Shown here piece by piece: positions 8,644 to 17,921 of a stretch of 64,000 bases of DNA. Source of the DNA: an uncultured Acidobacteriota bacterium (lineage in GTDB: Bacteria > Acidobacteriota > UBA6911 > CAINFC01). The notes under the pieces were generated by a model, which saw only the letters and a list, made by a program, of their open reading frames with translations, ran no database searches and was not told where the DNA came from. Location: contig CAINFC010000252.1 in NCBI GenBank assembly GCA_903847975.1, positions 1-64,000 of the forward strand, in the 5' to 3' direction. The position numbers and the translations under genes were made by a program. Within the stretch, counting starts at the first letter, position 1. Each line of letters opens with the position of its first letter.

Positions 8644-9960
8644 ATGAATAGAAGAAAATTCGTAACTGCGGTGACCGCCGGCGCTACCCTGCCCCGTCTA
8701 TCCGCCCAGCCGGCGGGCTCCGGTCCGGTCCGGGAGCAGCCGCTGACCGGCGAATTCTGGGGCCCCCTGCATTACGATGAAGCGGAGAGAAGCCAGGTGG
8801 TGGAAGTGCTCGACCTGCGGCGGCCGTTCCGCTTCGGCGGACGGACCGGCACGGGTGCGGATAAAGTCGCCACGTTCGAGAAAGAATTTGCCGCCAAGAT
8901 CGGAACCCGCTTCGCCCTGGCGGTCAGCTCGGGAACCACCGCCCTGGAATCCGCCGTTGCCGCCCTGGCGCTGGGGCCCGGGGATGAGGTCATCCTTCCC
9001 GCCTGGACCTGGCACTCCACATGCACGGCCATCGTCCGGGCCTGCGCCCTGCCGGTGTTTGCGGAAGTGGATGAATCCTTCAACCTGGATCCCCGCGACG
9101 TGGAGGCCCGCATTACGCCGCAGACCAAGGCCATCTTCGCCGTGCACCTGCAGGGAAATCCGGCCGACCTGGACCCGATCCTGGCCATCGCCCGGAAGCA
9201 CAAGCTGCGGGTCCTGGAGGACTGCGCCCAGTCGGTGGGCGCTTCCTACAAGGGCCGCCGGCTCGGCTCCCTGGGCCATATCGCCATATACAGCCACCAG
9301 GAAAGCAAGACCATTTCCTCCGGAGAGGGGGGATCGGTGGTGACCAGCGATCCGGAACTGTATGAGCGGGCCTGCCGGTTCCACAATGTGGGCAACCTGT
9401 CTACCGTGCACCAGCAGGCGATCGGGGAAGCCCGGCTCGGCCCCTTCGTGGGCACCAACGCCCGCATGAACGAGGTGACCGGAGGGATCATGCTCGCCCA
9501 GGTGCGCAAGCTGGACAAAATTATCGCCGCCGCCCGCGCCAACGCCGCCCGGGTGTATGAAGGGCTGGCGGACATTCCCGGAATCCGCTTCCGGCTGCGC
9601 CCGGACCCTGCCGGCGACCTCGGCTCCCCGGTGTTCATCCGCTTTGAGAGCAAGGCGCAGCGGGACCGTTTTATCGGCGCCATGAAGGCGGAAAACGTTC
9701 CCGTCAGCCCGCCCTCCGGCTCGGTCATTCTGCCGACCACCCCCTATATCGAAAACAAGGTGACCGTGCATCCCGCCTGGCCGACCTGGAATACGCCGCG
9801 CGGTAAAAGCATCCAGTACGGCGCCGCCTGCTGCCCGCGGACCATAGACATCCTCAGCCGGTTTGCCGGAATTGCCGTCGGGCCGAAATATACCAGCCGC
9901 GACATCCAGGACATTATCGCCGCGGTGCACAAGGCATACCCTGCGGCCCTCAAGGGGTGA
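8644..9960 (+). CDS. DegT/DnrJ/EryC1/StrS-type PLP aminotransferase with twin-arginine leader
   Basis: The 438-residue protein has a fold-type I aminotransferase body. The SSGTTALESA cofactor loop lies at about 95-104, ED(C)AQS at 192-197 and the Schiff-base lysine is K222 in SHQESK, followed by the typical SSGEGG loop. Family members transaminate keto-sugars (or AHBA precursors) in the cytoplasm. The odd point is the N-terminus: MNRRKFVTAVTAG followed by an Ala-x-Ala-like site looks like a Tat leader, so this enzyme may be exported. ATG with AAGGAG 8 nt upstream. The 3' end overlaps the convergent helicase gene by 11 bp. Confidence 0.85.
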   Translation: MNRRKFVTAVTAGATLPRLSAQPAGSGPVREQPLTGEFWGPLHYDEAERSQVVEVLDLRRPFRFGGRTGTGADKVATFEKEFAAKIGTRFALAVSSGTTALESAVAALALGPGDEVILPAWTWHSTCTAIVRACALPVFAEVDESFNLDPRDVEARITPQTKAIFAVHLQGNPADLDPILAIARKHKLRVLEDCAQSVGASYKGRRLGSLGHIAIYSHQESKTISSGEGGSVVTSDPELYERACRFHNVGNLSTVHQQAIGEARLGPFVGTNARMNEVTGGIMLAQVRKLDKIIAAARANAARVYEGLADIPGIRFRLRPDPAGDLGSPVFIRFESKAQRDRFIGAMKAENVPVSPPSGSVILPTTPYIENKVTVHPAWPTWNTPRGKSIQYGAACCPRTIDILSRFAGIAVGPKYTSRDIQDIIAAVHKAYPAALKG

Positions 9961-12283
9961 CCGCCGGACTCAACCGCAGATGGCCTTCCCCGGTCCCGAG
10001 GGCCAGAGAAAGAAGTTCCAGGGCGGCCGCCTTATCCGGGGAGGTGGCCGCCGAACCCATGCCCAGCCCGGGCTCCGCCACCCCCACACAGGAAGGGCAG
10101 CCCTCGCGGCAGGGGCAGGTGGAGATGATCTCCCGGGCAAACCGGAAAAGCTCGTCCAGGCGATCCAGGCCCTGCTCGGCGTAGCCCATGCCTCCCGGAT
10201 AGCGGTCATAGAGACAGAGCTCCGGAGTGCCGTCCACCGCGGTCCGGATCCAGCAGCCGATATCGCCCCGGTCGCACATGGAAAGCAGCGGCAGCGCCGA
10301 GCCCAGCGTATTCTCCAGCCCCTGCAGACCGCGAAGCAGGTCGGCTTGCCCCCCGGCGCTGCCGGCCTCCGGCGGAGGAAACCGCAGCATCAGGGCCACG
10401 GTGGAAAGCTTCTGCACAGGCATATCCAAGGATTCCACTCCGAGGTTGTCCCAGGAATAAAACTTCATGCGCCGGAAGCCAACCACCTTCCAGGAGACAT
10501 CCACCTCGGCAAGGCGGGCCTCTCCCCCCGGAAAAGGTCTGGAACCTTTCCGGGTCTGCTCTCTCAGGTCGGCCTGCACGATGGGGCGGGTGAAGTAATC
10601 CACCGCCATCGGTTTCACCTGAATCAGCCGAGCGGCAAAATCAAGCTTTTCCACCAGGAAGGTGTCTCCCTCATGCAGGTACACCGCCCCGGGGTGCGCC
10701 AGGAGCGGCGCCTGCGACTCATCCATGGTCCCGATGGCTTCCGTTTCCTTTCCGAGGCGAAGGATCGCAAAATTCTGACCCTGCAGGTTTCTCAATCCGC
10801 CGCGGGATGCCGGGGCCTCCGGACGGGACCAGTACCAGCGGCGGTCAATGGAACGAAGCATCCCTTCCTCTTCCAGGATACGGGCAATACCGCCGGAAAA
10901 GGCTCCGAAGCGCCCGGCTTCCTCCTCGTGGAGCGGCAGCTCAAAAGCCGCGCACCCCAGGTGCTGGGCCGTGATGTAGGGATTCTGCGGATCGACCACG
11001 GCGGACTCCACCCGGTTGTTCAGAAAGTAGTCCGGATGGCGCACCAGGTACTGGTCTTCGGGATCATTGGAGGCGATAAAAAGGGTCAGGCTGCTCTCCC
11101 GGCCGCGCCCGGCGCGCCCCGACTGCTGCCACAGGCTGGAAAAGGACCCCGGGTAGCCTACGATCAGGCAGGCGCGGATGCAGCCGACGTCGATGCCCAG
11201 CTCCAGGGCGTTGGTGGCCGCCACCGCCAGCAGCTCTCCCTGGAACAGCTGCCGCTCGATTTCCCGGCGTTCCGAGGGAAGGTACCCCCCGCGGTAGACC
11301 CTCATCCAGGACCCGGCCTGCTCCCCTCTGCTTTTCAGGCTGTCCCGCATCTGCCGGTAAAGCATTTCCGCTTGGGAGCGGGTTCGCAGAAAAGCCAGGG
11401 TTTGAATTTCACCTTCCAGAAGGCGGGCCAGCAGCAACCGGGCTTCGGAAAGAGCCGAGCGGCGGATGGAAGGGTTGAGCCGGGTGGGCGGCGGATTCCA
11501 GAAAATAAAGTGGCGCCGTCCGCGAGCGGCGCCGGAGCGGTCCACCAGCGAAAAGACCTGTTCCGTCAGGCACTCGGCCAGCTCCTGGGGATTGCGGATG
11601 GTGGCCGAGCAGCAAAGGAATTGCGGCTCGGCGCCATAGTGCCGGCAGATGCGCGTCAGGCGCCGCATGACGTGGGCCACGTGCGAGCCGAAGATTCCCC
11701 GGTAGACGTGAATTTCATCCAGCACCACGAAGCGCAGGTGGCGAAAAAAAGAGGCCCAGCGCGGATGGGCAGGAAGAATGGACTGGTGAAGCATGTCCGG
11801 GTTGGATAGCAGAAGGCGCGCCTCGGTGCGAATGCGCCGGCGATGGTGGGAGGGCGTATCGCCATCGTAGGTGTCGGCCGCAGGCCGGGGGATGCCCGGC
11901 GGAAACCTCTCCAGAAGAGAGCGCAGCGACCGCAGCTGGTCCTGGGCCAGCGCCTTGGTCGGGAAGAGATAAAGCGCGCGGGCCTGCGGCTCCCGAATCA
12001 GGCTTTCCAGTATGGGCAGATTGTAGCAAAGGGTCTTGCCGCTGGCCGTTCCGGTGGCGATGACCACATGGTGTCCTTTACGGGCCAGGTCCAGGCTCAT
12101 CGCCTGATGGCGGTAGAGCTCCTTCCAGCCGGAATTTTCCAGCAGCGGCCCCAAAAGGCCCATTTCCGCCGTGTCCATCCGGGCGCAGTCCGCTTCCTGC
12201 TCCGGGAGGATTTCATGCCGGGTAATCCGGGCCCGCAGCTCCTCGGTATCGAGAAGCTCCTGAATGAAGCGCTCAACGTCCAT
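9950..12283 (-). CDS. DEAD/DEAH helicase with C-terminal Cys4 domain (MrfA/YprA-like)
   Basis: The 777-residue protein is a superfamily 2 helicase: Walker A ATGTASGKT (76-84), DEIH (189-192), CSATI, then ATNALELGIDVG and SGRAGRG in the second RecA lobe. The C-terminal DUF1998-type region ends with the CPCREGCPSC cysteine cluster about 45 residues before the stop, the layout of Bacillus YprA/MrfA, a 3'-5' DNA helicase of mitomycin-damage repair. I chose the ATG at 12283 over the adjacent TTG at 12286. The start has no strong Shine-Dalgarno sequence; the upstream DnaJ gene ends 29 bp before it, so translation may depend on the operon. A DNA repair role is inferred from the family. Confidence 0.85.
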   Translation of the reverse strand: MDVERFIQELLDTEELRARITRHEILPEQEADCARMDTAEMGLLGPLLENSGWKELYRHQAMSLDLARKGHHVVIATGTASGKTLCYNLPILESLIREPQARALYLFPTKALAQDQLRSLRSLLERFPPGIPRPAADTYDGDTPSHHRRRIRTEARLLLSNPDMLHQSILPAHPRWASFFRHLRFVVLDEIHVYRGIFGSHVAHVMRRLTRICRHYGAEPQFLCCSATIRNPQELAECLTEQVFSLVDRSGAARGRRHFIFWNPPPTRLNPSIRRSALSEARLLLARLLEGEIQTLAFLRTRSQAEMLYRQMRDSLKSRGEQAGSWMRVYRGGYLPSERREIERQLFQGELLAVAATNALELGIDVGCIRACLIVGYPGSFSSLWQQSGRAGRGRESSLTLFIASNDPEDQYLVRHPDYFLNNRVESAVVDPQNPYITAQHLGCAAFELPLHEEEAGRFGAFSGGIARILEEEGMLRSIDRRWYWSRPEAPASRGGLRNLQGQNFAILRLGKETEAIGTMDESQAPLLAHPGAVYLHEGDTFLVEKLDFAARLIQVKPMAVDYFTRPIVQADLREQTRKGSRPFPGGEARLAEVDVSWKVVGFRRMKFYSWDNLGVESLDMPVQKLSTVALMLRFPPPEAGSAGGQADLLRGLQGLENTLGSALPLLSMCDRGDIGCWIRTAVDGTPELCLYDRYPGGMGYAEQGLDRLDELFRFAREIISTCPCREGCPSCVGVAEPGLGMGSAATSPDKAAALELLSLALGTGEGHLRLSPAVTP

Positions 12284-12312
12284 CAATGAGCAGCGGATTT
12301 CGATTTCGGCCG

Positions 12313-13851
12313 CTAGGGGCTTTTCCTGGATTTCGAACCCAGGATTTTCCCGAAAAGCGAACCGGATTCCTTTTCCCCGGCGGCCAGCAGCTTCAGCTCC
12401 AGCTGGGCCGTGCGGTTGCGGGGATCGCGCTGCAATGCGCTACGGAACTGGTTTTCCGCCCGTTTCGGAAAACCGGCCGCCTTGTAGAACAGGCCCAATT
12501 CGACATAGTAGTCCGCCTGCCGCGGATCCAGCTCGATGCAGCGCAGGAAGTTCTCCTCCGCCTCTTTCTTGTACCTGGGATTATGCCGCAGCGCGCGGGC
12601 CAGAGCCGAGCGGTACAGCGGCACATCCGGAGCCAGCGTGACGGCATAGCGCAGAAAAGGAAGCGCCCCCTCGTAATCCGCCTGCTCGATCCTCTGTGTC
12701 CCCTGCTGATAATAGGATTCCGCCTCGCCCTGCGCCTCCTGGGCGGAACCGGCCCCGCCCTCCGTTCCAGCGGGAGCCGCCTGCTGGTAGCGGCGCTGCT
12801 GGTCGTACTTTTCGCGCGAAGCCGGATCCTTCAGTACCTCGTGAGCCTTGCGGATTTTTTCGAACAGGTCAAAAACGCAGCTGCGGGCCTTCGGGGAGAA
12901 CTCCTGCCCGAAGAAAAGGTCGGGGTGGTACTTCTTAGCCAAGGCATAATACGCCTGTTTGATTTCCGCGGTTCCGGCCGTTTCGCCTATTCCCAGAACC
13001 TGATAGTGCGTGGCTTCCTGCAGCCATTCCAGGCGCTGCTGCAGGTGCTTTTCCCATTCCGCACCGGAAAGGTTGCCGGTTTCCGCCGCGGAGAATCCGC
13101 CGGCCGGACCGGAGGGCGCCGGAGCCTTGGCGGCGGGAGCGGCGGCGGCAGTCACAACCGGGGCAGGCCCGATGAGCTCCAGGGAGGAAAGCAGAAACAC
13201 GTGCCGCAGCACTTCTTTTCGGGAGTAAGGTAACTGGGCGTACAGCTGGGACAGGCTGGCTTCCCGGGAGAGGAAAGACAGCGTGCCGGATTCCGAAGAA
13301 TCCAAATGGTATTCGCCGGCTTTCTGCTGCCAGCCTTCCGACGCCCGCAGAGCGGCTTCGGCAGAAAAGCCCAGCCGGGACGCCAGCCACTCCTCCGGCT
13401 GGTCCTCCCGGAGAAGCAGCACAATCCCGTCCGTCAAAGGATAGCGAACCGGCTTCTCTGCGGAATGAAGAGACAGGGAAAAACTGAATTGCCCCGTCTT
13501 TTGATAGATGACCCGGAGCAGGCTTTCGAAATACCGGATCTGGAACTGATAAAGCACATCGGCATCGATGATCTCCGACTCGAACAGCAGCTCCTCCGCC
13601 GTGCGCAGGGAACGCGAGCGGTTGGCAATAAAAGCCAGTTCCTGCTGGTTGAGTACCTTGTGAACCAGGAGGAAATAGGGGAAGCTCTCCTCCATGCGGC
13701 TCGCCCGGGCATGCACAATATGCTTTTGCTGAATGGAGAAGGTGAAACTCTTTTCTTCAACCTCACAGGTCAGCTCGCCGCTTTTTCCACTGTGATGGAT
13801 TTGAAGCAGCGTCGAAATGAAGGACTCTGGTCTGAGTATGCCGCTTAACAT
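12313..13851 (-). CDS. DUF4388-DnaJ-TPR protein
   Basis: The 512-residue protein starts MLSGILRPESFISTLLQIH, a typical opening of the DUF4388 (PATAN-like) domain found in gliding or signalling proteins of myxobacteria and acidobacteria (about 1-110). The middle is a J-domain (about 280-345) with the HPD tripeptide in AKKYHPDLFF, needed to stimulate an Hsp70. The C-terminus carries three or four TPR units (about 370-480). The ATG at 13851 has a G-rich stretch upstream; a TTG 33 nt earlier was not chosen. It is upstream of, and likely cotranscribed with, the helicase gene. Probably a cytoplasmic scaffold that recruits DnaK; partner unknown. Confidence 0.8.
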   Translation of the reverse strand: MLSGILRPESFISTLLQIHHSGKSGELTCEVEEKSFTFSIQQKHIVHARASRMEESFPYFLLVHKVLNQQELAFIANRSRSLRTAEELLFESEIIDADVLYQFQIRYFESLLRVIYQKTGQFSFSLSLHSAEKPVRYPLTDGIVLLLREDQPEEWLASRLGFSAEAALRASEGWQQKAGEYHLDSSESGTLSFLSREASLSQLYAQLPYSRKEVLRHVFLLSSLELIGPAPVVTAAAAPAAKAPAPSGPAGGFSAAETGNLSGAEWEKHLQQRLEWLQEATHYQVLGIGETAGTAEIKQAYYALAKKYHPDLFFGQEFSPKARSCVFDLFEKIRKAHEVLKDPASREKYDQQRRYQQAAPAGTEGGAGSAQEAQGEAESYYQQGTQRIEQADYEGALPFLRYAVTLAPDVPLYRSALARALRHNPRYKKEAEENFLRCIELDPRQADYYVELGLFYKAAGFPKRAENQFRSALQRDPRNRTAQLELKLLAAGEKESGSLFGKILGSKSRKSP

Positions 13852-13967
13852 GAATTTCCCCCCCCACGTCTCCGCTACAAGCAAACCGATCTGCCGGCAG
13901 TCAAGGAATATGCCCCTTTCATTCTTCCATCCTGCAATCGCGCCCCGGGTACCATGCCTGACGCCGG

Positions 13968-14783
13968 TTAGGCCCAGCCCCAGTACCAGTACCCGATCAA
14001 TATGAATGAATTATACAAGCAATGCGCTATCATGGAAGCAATTAGATTTTTTCGCCACAGGAAGCAGAAGCCGAAAATCAATCCGAAGAGGGTAGCGCCC
14101 GTGGCGCTGTCCACCCCCTGAAGGAGATGCCCATATCCGAAGAGGAGGCTCCAGGCGACCAGCCCGAACCCCGGTATGGCCAGGTCATCCCGGAATCGCT
14201 GCAGGATGAAGGCCCTCTGGACCTCCTCCTTGATGCCGCCGACAGCGAGACCAATAAAGAGGAAGAGGGCCAGATCGCCGGGGGTTCGGACGAGCTCCAG
14301 GATCGGGTTCGTTTCACTGTGCCACGGAGGGAAATACTGTTCGAAAAGAAATCCCAGCAGAAGATTGGAACCCAGCAGAAGGGGAACCAGGGAAAGGCCG
14401 AGCAGAGCCTCCTGCCGCCAGCGGCGGAAATTTCCGGTGAGCAACACCAGGCTCTGCCGGTTCCACCGCAGAAAGATCCCGATAAGGAAAAGCACCTGGA
14501 CCGCCTCCAGCCCTCCCAGAAGAGCCAGGTAGCGGGACTGGGTCAGAATGGAATGATCGGGCACTCCGGACCAACGCAGCAGCAGGACGGCGTTCAAGCC
14601 GGTCAGCAGTCCGCTGCAGAGGATTATTTCCAATAAAGCACGGCAGACCTGGAGGAGATCGGGCAGCTTCCGCGATTCCCTCGCCGGCGAGGGAGCCTGT
14701 CCGGGCGTGGCAATGGTTTCCAAAGGGTCGGAGCCGCTATCCGGAACCTTCCCGGAAACATTATCTTCTTCCGGCAGAGTCAT
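13968..14783 (-). CDS. CPBP-family intramembrane metalloprotease (Abi/Rce1-like)
   Basis: The 271-residue protein has a polar N-terminus of about 45 residues and about seven membrane segments. It carries the three CPBP signatures: EE-x2-R (E186 E187 R190), a Phe/Gly-x-Gly-His motif with H219, and H254-x3-N258. In Rce1 these residues form the catalytic site on the membrane face. Bacterial relatives mature peptides or confer bacteriocin immunity, and no peptide gene is visible nearby. ATG at 14783 with GGGAAG 5 nt upstream. Divergent from the following aminotransferase gene across 187 bp. Confidence 0.85.
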   Translation of the reverse strand: MTLPEEDNVSGKVPDSGSDPLETIATPGQAPSPARESRKLPDLLQVCRALLEIILCSGLLTGLNAVLLLRWSGVPDHSILTQSRYLALLGGLEAVQVLFLIGIFLRWNRQSLVLLTGNFRRWRQEALLGLSLVPLLLGSNLLLGFLFEQYFPPWHSETNPILELVRTPGDLALFLFIGLAVGGIKEEVQRAFILQRFRDDLAIPGFGLVAWSLLFGYGHLLQGVDSATGATLFGLIFGFCFLWRKNLIASMIAHCLYNSFILIGYWYWGWA

Positions 14784-14970
14784 GACTTCCCATTAACAAT
14801 TCGGATAAACGATGGTATTTTGTATTGGCACAAAAGGTCGCCGGAACAGAGCTCCCGCGTCCCGAGTCGCATAAAAAAAGAATTTTTACTATACCACTAG
14901 AAGGAACAAACCCGAAAGGATCCCGGCCGGCCTTCCTGTTTTCGGAGAAACCGCCAAACGAGGGCGCAAC

Positions 14971-16080
14971 ATGAAAATCGAAGAATTCAAAATGGAGAGA
15001 TGGCAATCGATCTGGGAGAACCAGGTCCGGTTCAATCTCTCCGAAAGCGGGGTTCACCCGCTTGCCCTGCAGGACCTGATCGAAAGCCCCTGCGAACTGG
15101 ATGATTTAAAGCAGGTGCGTCTCGGCTATCCGCAAACCAACGGATCTCCGGCCCTCCGCCGCCTGATTTGCGGAATGTACGAGAAGGCCACGGAGCAGCA
15201 CGTACAGGTGACCAACGGCGGATCCGAAGCCAATCTGCTGGTTCTTTTGTCTCTGGTCGAACCCGGAGATGAGGTGCTGGTAATGCTGCCCAACTACATG
15301 CAGGTTCCCGGACTGGTTTCGGCACTGGGCGGAACCGTGCGGCCGTTTTTCCTGCGGGAGGAAGACGGCTGGGCTCCGGACTTAAGCGAGCTGAAGAAGC
15401 TTCTTTCCCTGCGGACCAGGATCATTGCCGTTTGCCATCCCAACAATCCCACCGGATCCATTCTGTCCGAGGGGGAGATTCGGACGATATGCGAAATGGC
15501 TGCCTCCGTGGGCGCCTGGGTTCTGGCGGATGAAATCTATCGCGGGGCGGAGCGCAGCGGCGTGGAAAGCCCGACGTTCTGGGGACGGTACGAAAGAGTG
15601 ATTATCACCGGCGGCCTCTCCAAGGCCTACGGCCTTCCCGGGCTGCGGATCGGATGGATTGTCGCTTCCCCCGAGTTCGTCGCCCGAACCTGGTCCTGCC
15701 ATGATTACACGACCATTGCTCCGGGAGCTCTTTCCGATGCTTTGGCCCGGATCGCCCTGGAGCCGGGCCGAAGGTCCGCCATCCTGGAAAGAACTCGCCG
15801 CATTCTTCGAGAAAATTTCCCGATCCTGACGGAATGGATCTATCGGAATCAACCCTGCTTCCGGATGGTCTCCCCGCGTGCGGGAGCCATTGCCTTTTTA
15901 AGGTGCCAGCCTCCGCATAACCCCAGCGACCTGGCCCGGCGTCTGCTGCAGGAAAAGAGCGTGCTCGTCGTGCCCGGCGTCCAGCTGGGAATGGACGGAT
16001 TTATCCGCATCGGGTTCGGTGGCACCCCGGAGGACTTGCAAGCCGGATTGCTCCGAATCCAGGAGCTGCTCCGGACGTAA
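14971..16080 (+). CDS. Class I/II PLP-dependent aminotransferase
   Basis: The 369-residue fold-type I enzyme has a substrate-loop sequence TNGGSEAN (81-88), NPTGS around 159-163, DEIYRG (187-192) and the PLP lysine K218 in ITGGLSKAYGLPGLRIGW. The N-terminal MKIEEFKMERWQS segment resembles a subgroup often annotated as capreomycidine-synthase-like, but that name should not be taken as function here. It probably transaminates an amino acid in the cytoplasm. It stands alone, with divergent upstream and a promoter-separated gene downstream. The start is the first ATG before the conserved MERW segment. Confidence 0.85.
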   Translation: MKIEEFKMERWQSIWENQVRFNLSESGVHPLALQDLIESPCELDDLKQVRLGYPQTNGSPALRRLICGMYEKATEQHVQVTNGGSEANLLVLLSLVEPGDEVLVMLPNYMQVPGLVSALGGTVRPFFLREEDGWAPDLSELKKLLSLRTRIIAVCHPNNPTGSILSEGEIRTICEMAASVGAWVLADEIYRGAERSGVESPTFWGRYERVIITGGLSKAYGLPGLRIGWIVASPEFVARTWSCHDYTTIAPGALSDALARIALEPGRRSAILERTRRILRENFPILTEWIYRNQPCFRMVSPRAGAIAFLRCQPPHNPSDLARRLLQEKSVLVVPGVQLGMDGFIRIGFGGTPEDLQAGLLRIQELLRT

Positions 16081-16098
16081 ACCACCTGCGATTTAAAG

Positions 16099-16128
16099 TT
16101 GGCCTTTACATTCAATCTGAGGTAAGAT
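16099..16128 (+). promoter_or_regulatory. Candidate sigma-70 promoter of the exported FG-GAP protein
   Basis: TTGGCC (16099-16104) and TAAGAT (16123-16128) are 18 nt apart and lie about 50 nt upstream of the ATG at 16176, within the only gap between the aminotransferase and this gene. Confidence 0.4.
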
Positions 16129-16175
16129 AGATTCTTTAAGAGTGAAAGAGGGATATCCCTGCTTTCTTAAGAAAT

Positions 16176-17921
16176 ATGAACAGATTTCGGAATAGAACGG
16201 TTTGCCTCGTGGCACCGCTGATCGGTATTTTTATCTACGCCGTAAGTGTGTCCCTGCCCTCCCAACCCGCGCCAAAAGTTGCATCCCAGGAGGTGCACTA
16301 CACTGTGGGCCAATACAGGCTGATCAGTCCGGAAAGCCAGAAGGAAAACGTTTCGTCTCAAAACAGCACTCTTGCTTCCAGCACTCCGGAACGTGCAACG
16401 ACGGTGGGCACCTCGACGCTCGGTATAAAAGCGGAAGACCCGGGCGATTTTACTTTCTTCGATATTTCGGAAACGGACCTGAACCGCTCCAAGGGGAATC
16501 TATCGGTTTCATTCGATCACCCGGCCCTGGAAAAATATGCCTCCCGGCAGCTGCGCTCCCTGGATTCCATTCATCCAACAACCGGCGCTCTGCCCGAATC
16601 GGCGGACTCTGCCAGCCTGGATGCGATACCGGACCAGTCGTTTGAAAGTTTTTATGCCACACTTTTTCCGGACAAGTCCAAGAGCCTGAACACCCCCGCC
16701 TGGGCTTCCACGGCGGTGCAGTCCGGTGAAAATCCATTCGCCGAAGCCATTGAACAGAGAAGCGTTGCTGCCAGCAGGGCGCAAAGCGCGGTGACCCAAG
16801 CCGTAAACCCGGCATCGGCCCCGACAGTTCCCGTTCGTGCGGCTTCCAGCTCTTCTGCATCTGTAACGGTCGCATCGGAGGCATACGGCATCGGGCAGGC
16901 CTGGTCTGCAACGGCTAGCTCCACCGGAGCGGCAAGCAGTCAAACCTCTACGGTTGCCCCCGGCTCGGGAAGCGGAAGTGCGACGGTTTCTGCCGGCGCC
17001 AATGCGGACAACGGCCCCACGGTCTCCGTTCCGGCGCCTGCCATCCCCGCTTCCCCCGGCAACACCTCCACCAGCCAAGCTACTATCTCTCAGCCGACCA
17101 TTGCGGGAACCAATTCCGGCTCTTTCCTTCTTGTCGGGGATATCAAGCGGTCCGGATCGGCGGAAATCGTTCCGGCGATTCATTATCAGGGCGGAAGGTT
17201 CGAAGTTCCTTTTCTGGGGCAGGTTCAGCTGAAAGTGGCGGTCATTGCCGATCCCCTCAACTCGTTCCGATCGCTGGCCGTGGAAGACATCAACAACGAT
17301 TCTCTGGCAGATGTGGTCTGGTTCAGCGAATCCGATCCCTTCGTTCTCGTATGGCTTGGAACCGCATCGGGAGATTTTACCTATGCCGGAGCTTCCGCCG
17401 TTATCGGACGGGGTAAATCGGCGGCCCTTTTCGATGTGGATGGCGACCGGATCAAAGACCTGGCCCTAATCGAAAGCACGGACGGAACCAAACTCGGGGT
17501 TTACCGCGGAAACGGCGCCGGACGGTTTCAGGCCATGGGAACCTGGAAGCTGCCGGCGACCGGCGATATGCTTAACATCGGCGATTTCGATGCCGACGGT
17601 ATTCCCGATCTGATGGCCACCAACCTGACCTCCCTGCGCACCTTTCTGCTGATGGGTCAGGCCACCGGCGGCCTGACGCCGGGTTCCTTCTCTTTCCTGT
17701 TCATGCCGGACCGGACCATGGAAACCGACATTAACTTTAACGGGATCAACGAAAAGATTTCCCTTTTCCAGTATGGAGCCCGTTTCTCGATTGCCATGAG
17801 TCGGACTTCCTCCGCCCTGCGGCATATCTCCAGCGTCCCCATGAAGCTGCCGGTGTATATCGTTCTGGGCGACCTGCTGGGCGAGGGCCGCATCGACCTC
17901 GGCGTGGCTATCAACAAGTAG
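16176..17921 (+). CDS. Exported FG-GAP/VCBS repeat protein
   Basis: The 581-residue protein has an N-terminal signal sequence (positively charged MNRFRNR, then a hydrophobic helix to about residue 30). A long low-complexity Ser/Thr/Ala linker follows (about 200-305). The C-terminal half contains FG-GAP/VCBS-like calcium-loop repeats, seen as DINNDSLADVV, DVDGDRIKDLA and DFDADGIPDLM (roughly 370-480), as in beta-propeller adhesins. No catalytic motif is visible. It is probably anchored or secreted and used in adhesion or surface binding. The stop overlaps the convergent glycosyltransferase gene by 11 bp. Confidence 0.65.
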   Translation: MNRFRNRTVCLVAPLIGIFIYAVSVSLPSQPAPKVASQEVHYTVGQYRLISPESQKENVSSQNSTLASSTPERATTVGTSTLGIKAEDPGDFTFFDISETDLNRSKGNLSVSFDHPALEKYASRQLRSLDSIHPTTGALPESADSASLDAIPDQSFESFYATLFPDKSKSLNTPAWASTAVQSGENPFAEAIEQRSVAASRAQSAVTQAVNPASAPTVPVRAASSSSASVTVASEAYGIGQAWSATASSTGAASSQTSTVAPGSGSGSATVSAGANADNGPTVSVPAPAIPASPGNTSTSQATISQPTIAGTNSGSFLLVGDIKRSGSAEIVPAIHYQGGRFEVPFLGQVQLKVAVIADPLNSFRSLAVEDINNDSLADVVWFSESDPFVLVWLGTASGDFTYAGASAVIGRGKSAALFDVDGDRIKDLALIESTDGTKLGVYRGNGAGRFQAMGTWKLPATGDMLNIGDFDADGIPDLMATNLTSLRTFLLMGQATGGLTPGSFSFLFMPDRTMETDINFNGINEKISLFQYGARFSIAMSRTSSALRHISSVPMKLPVYIVLGDLLGEGRIDLGVAINK

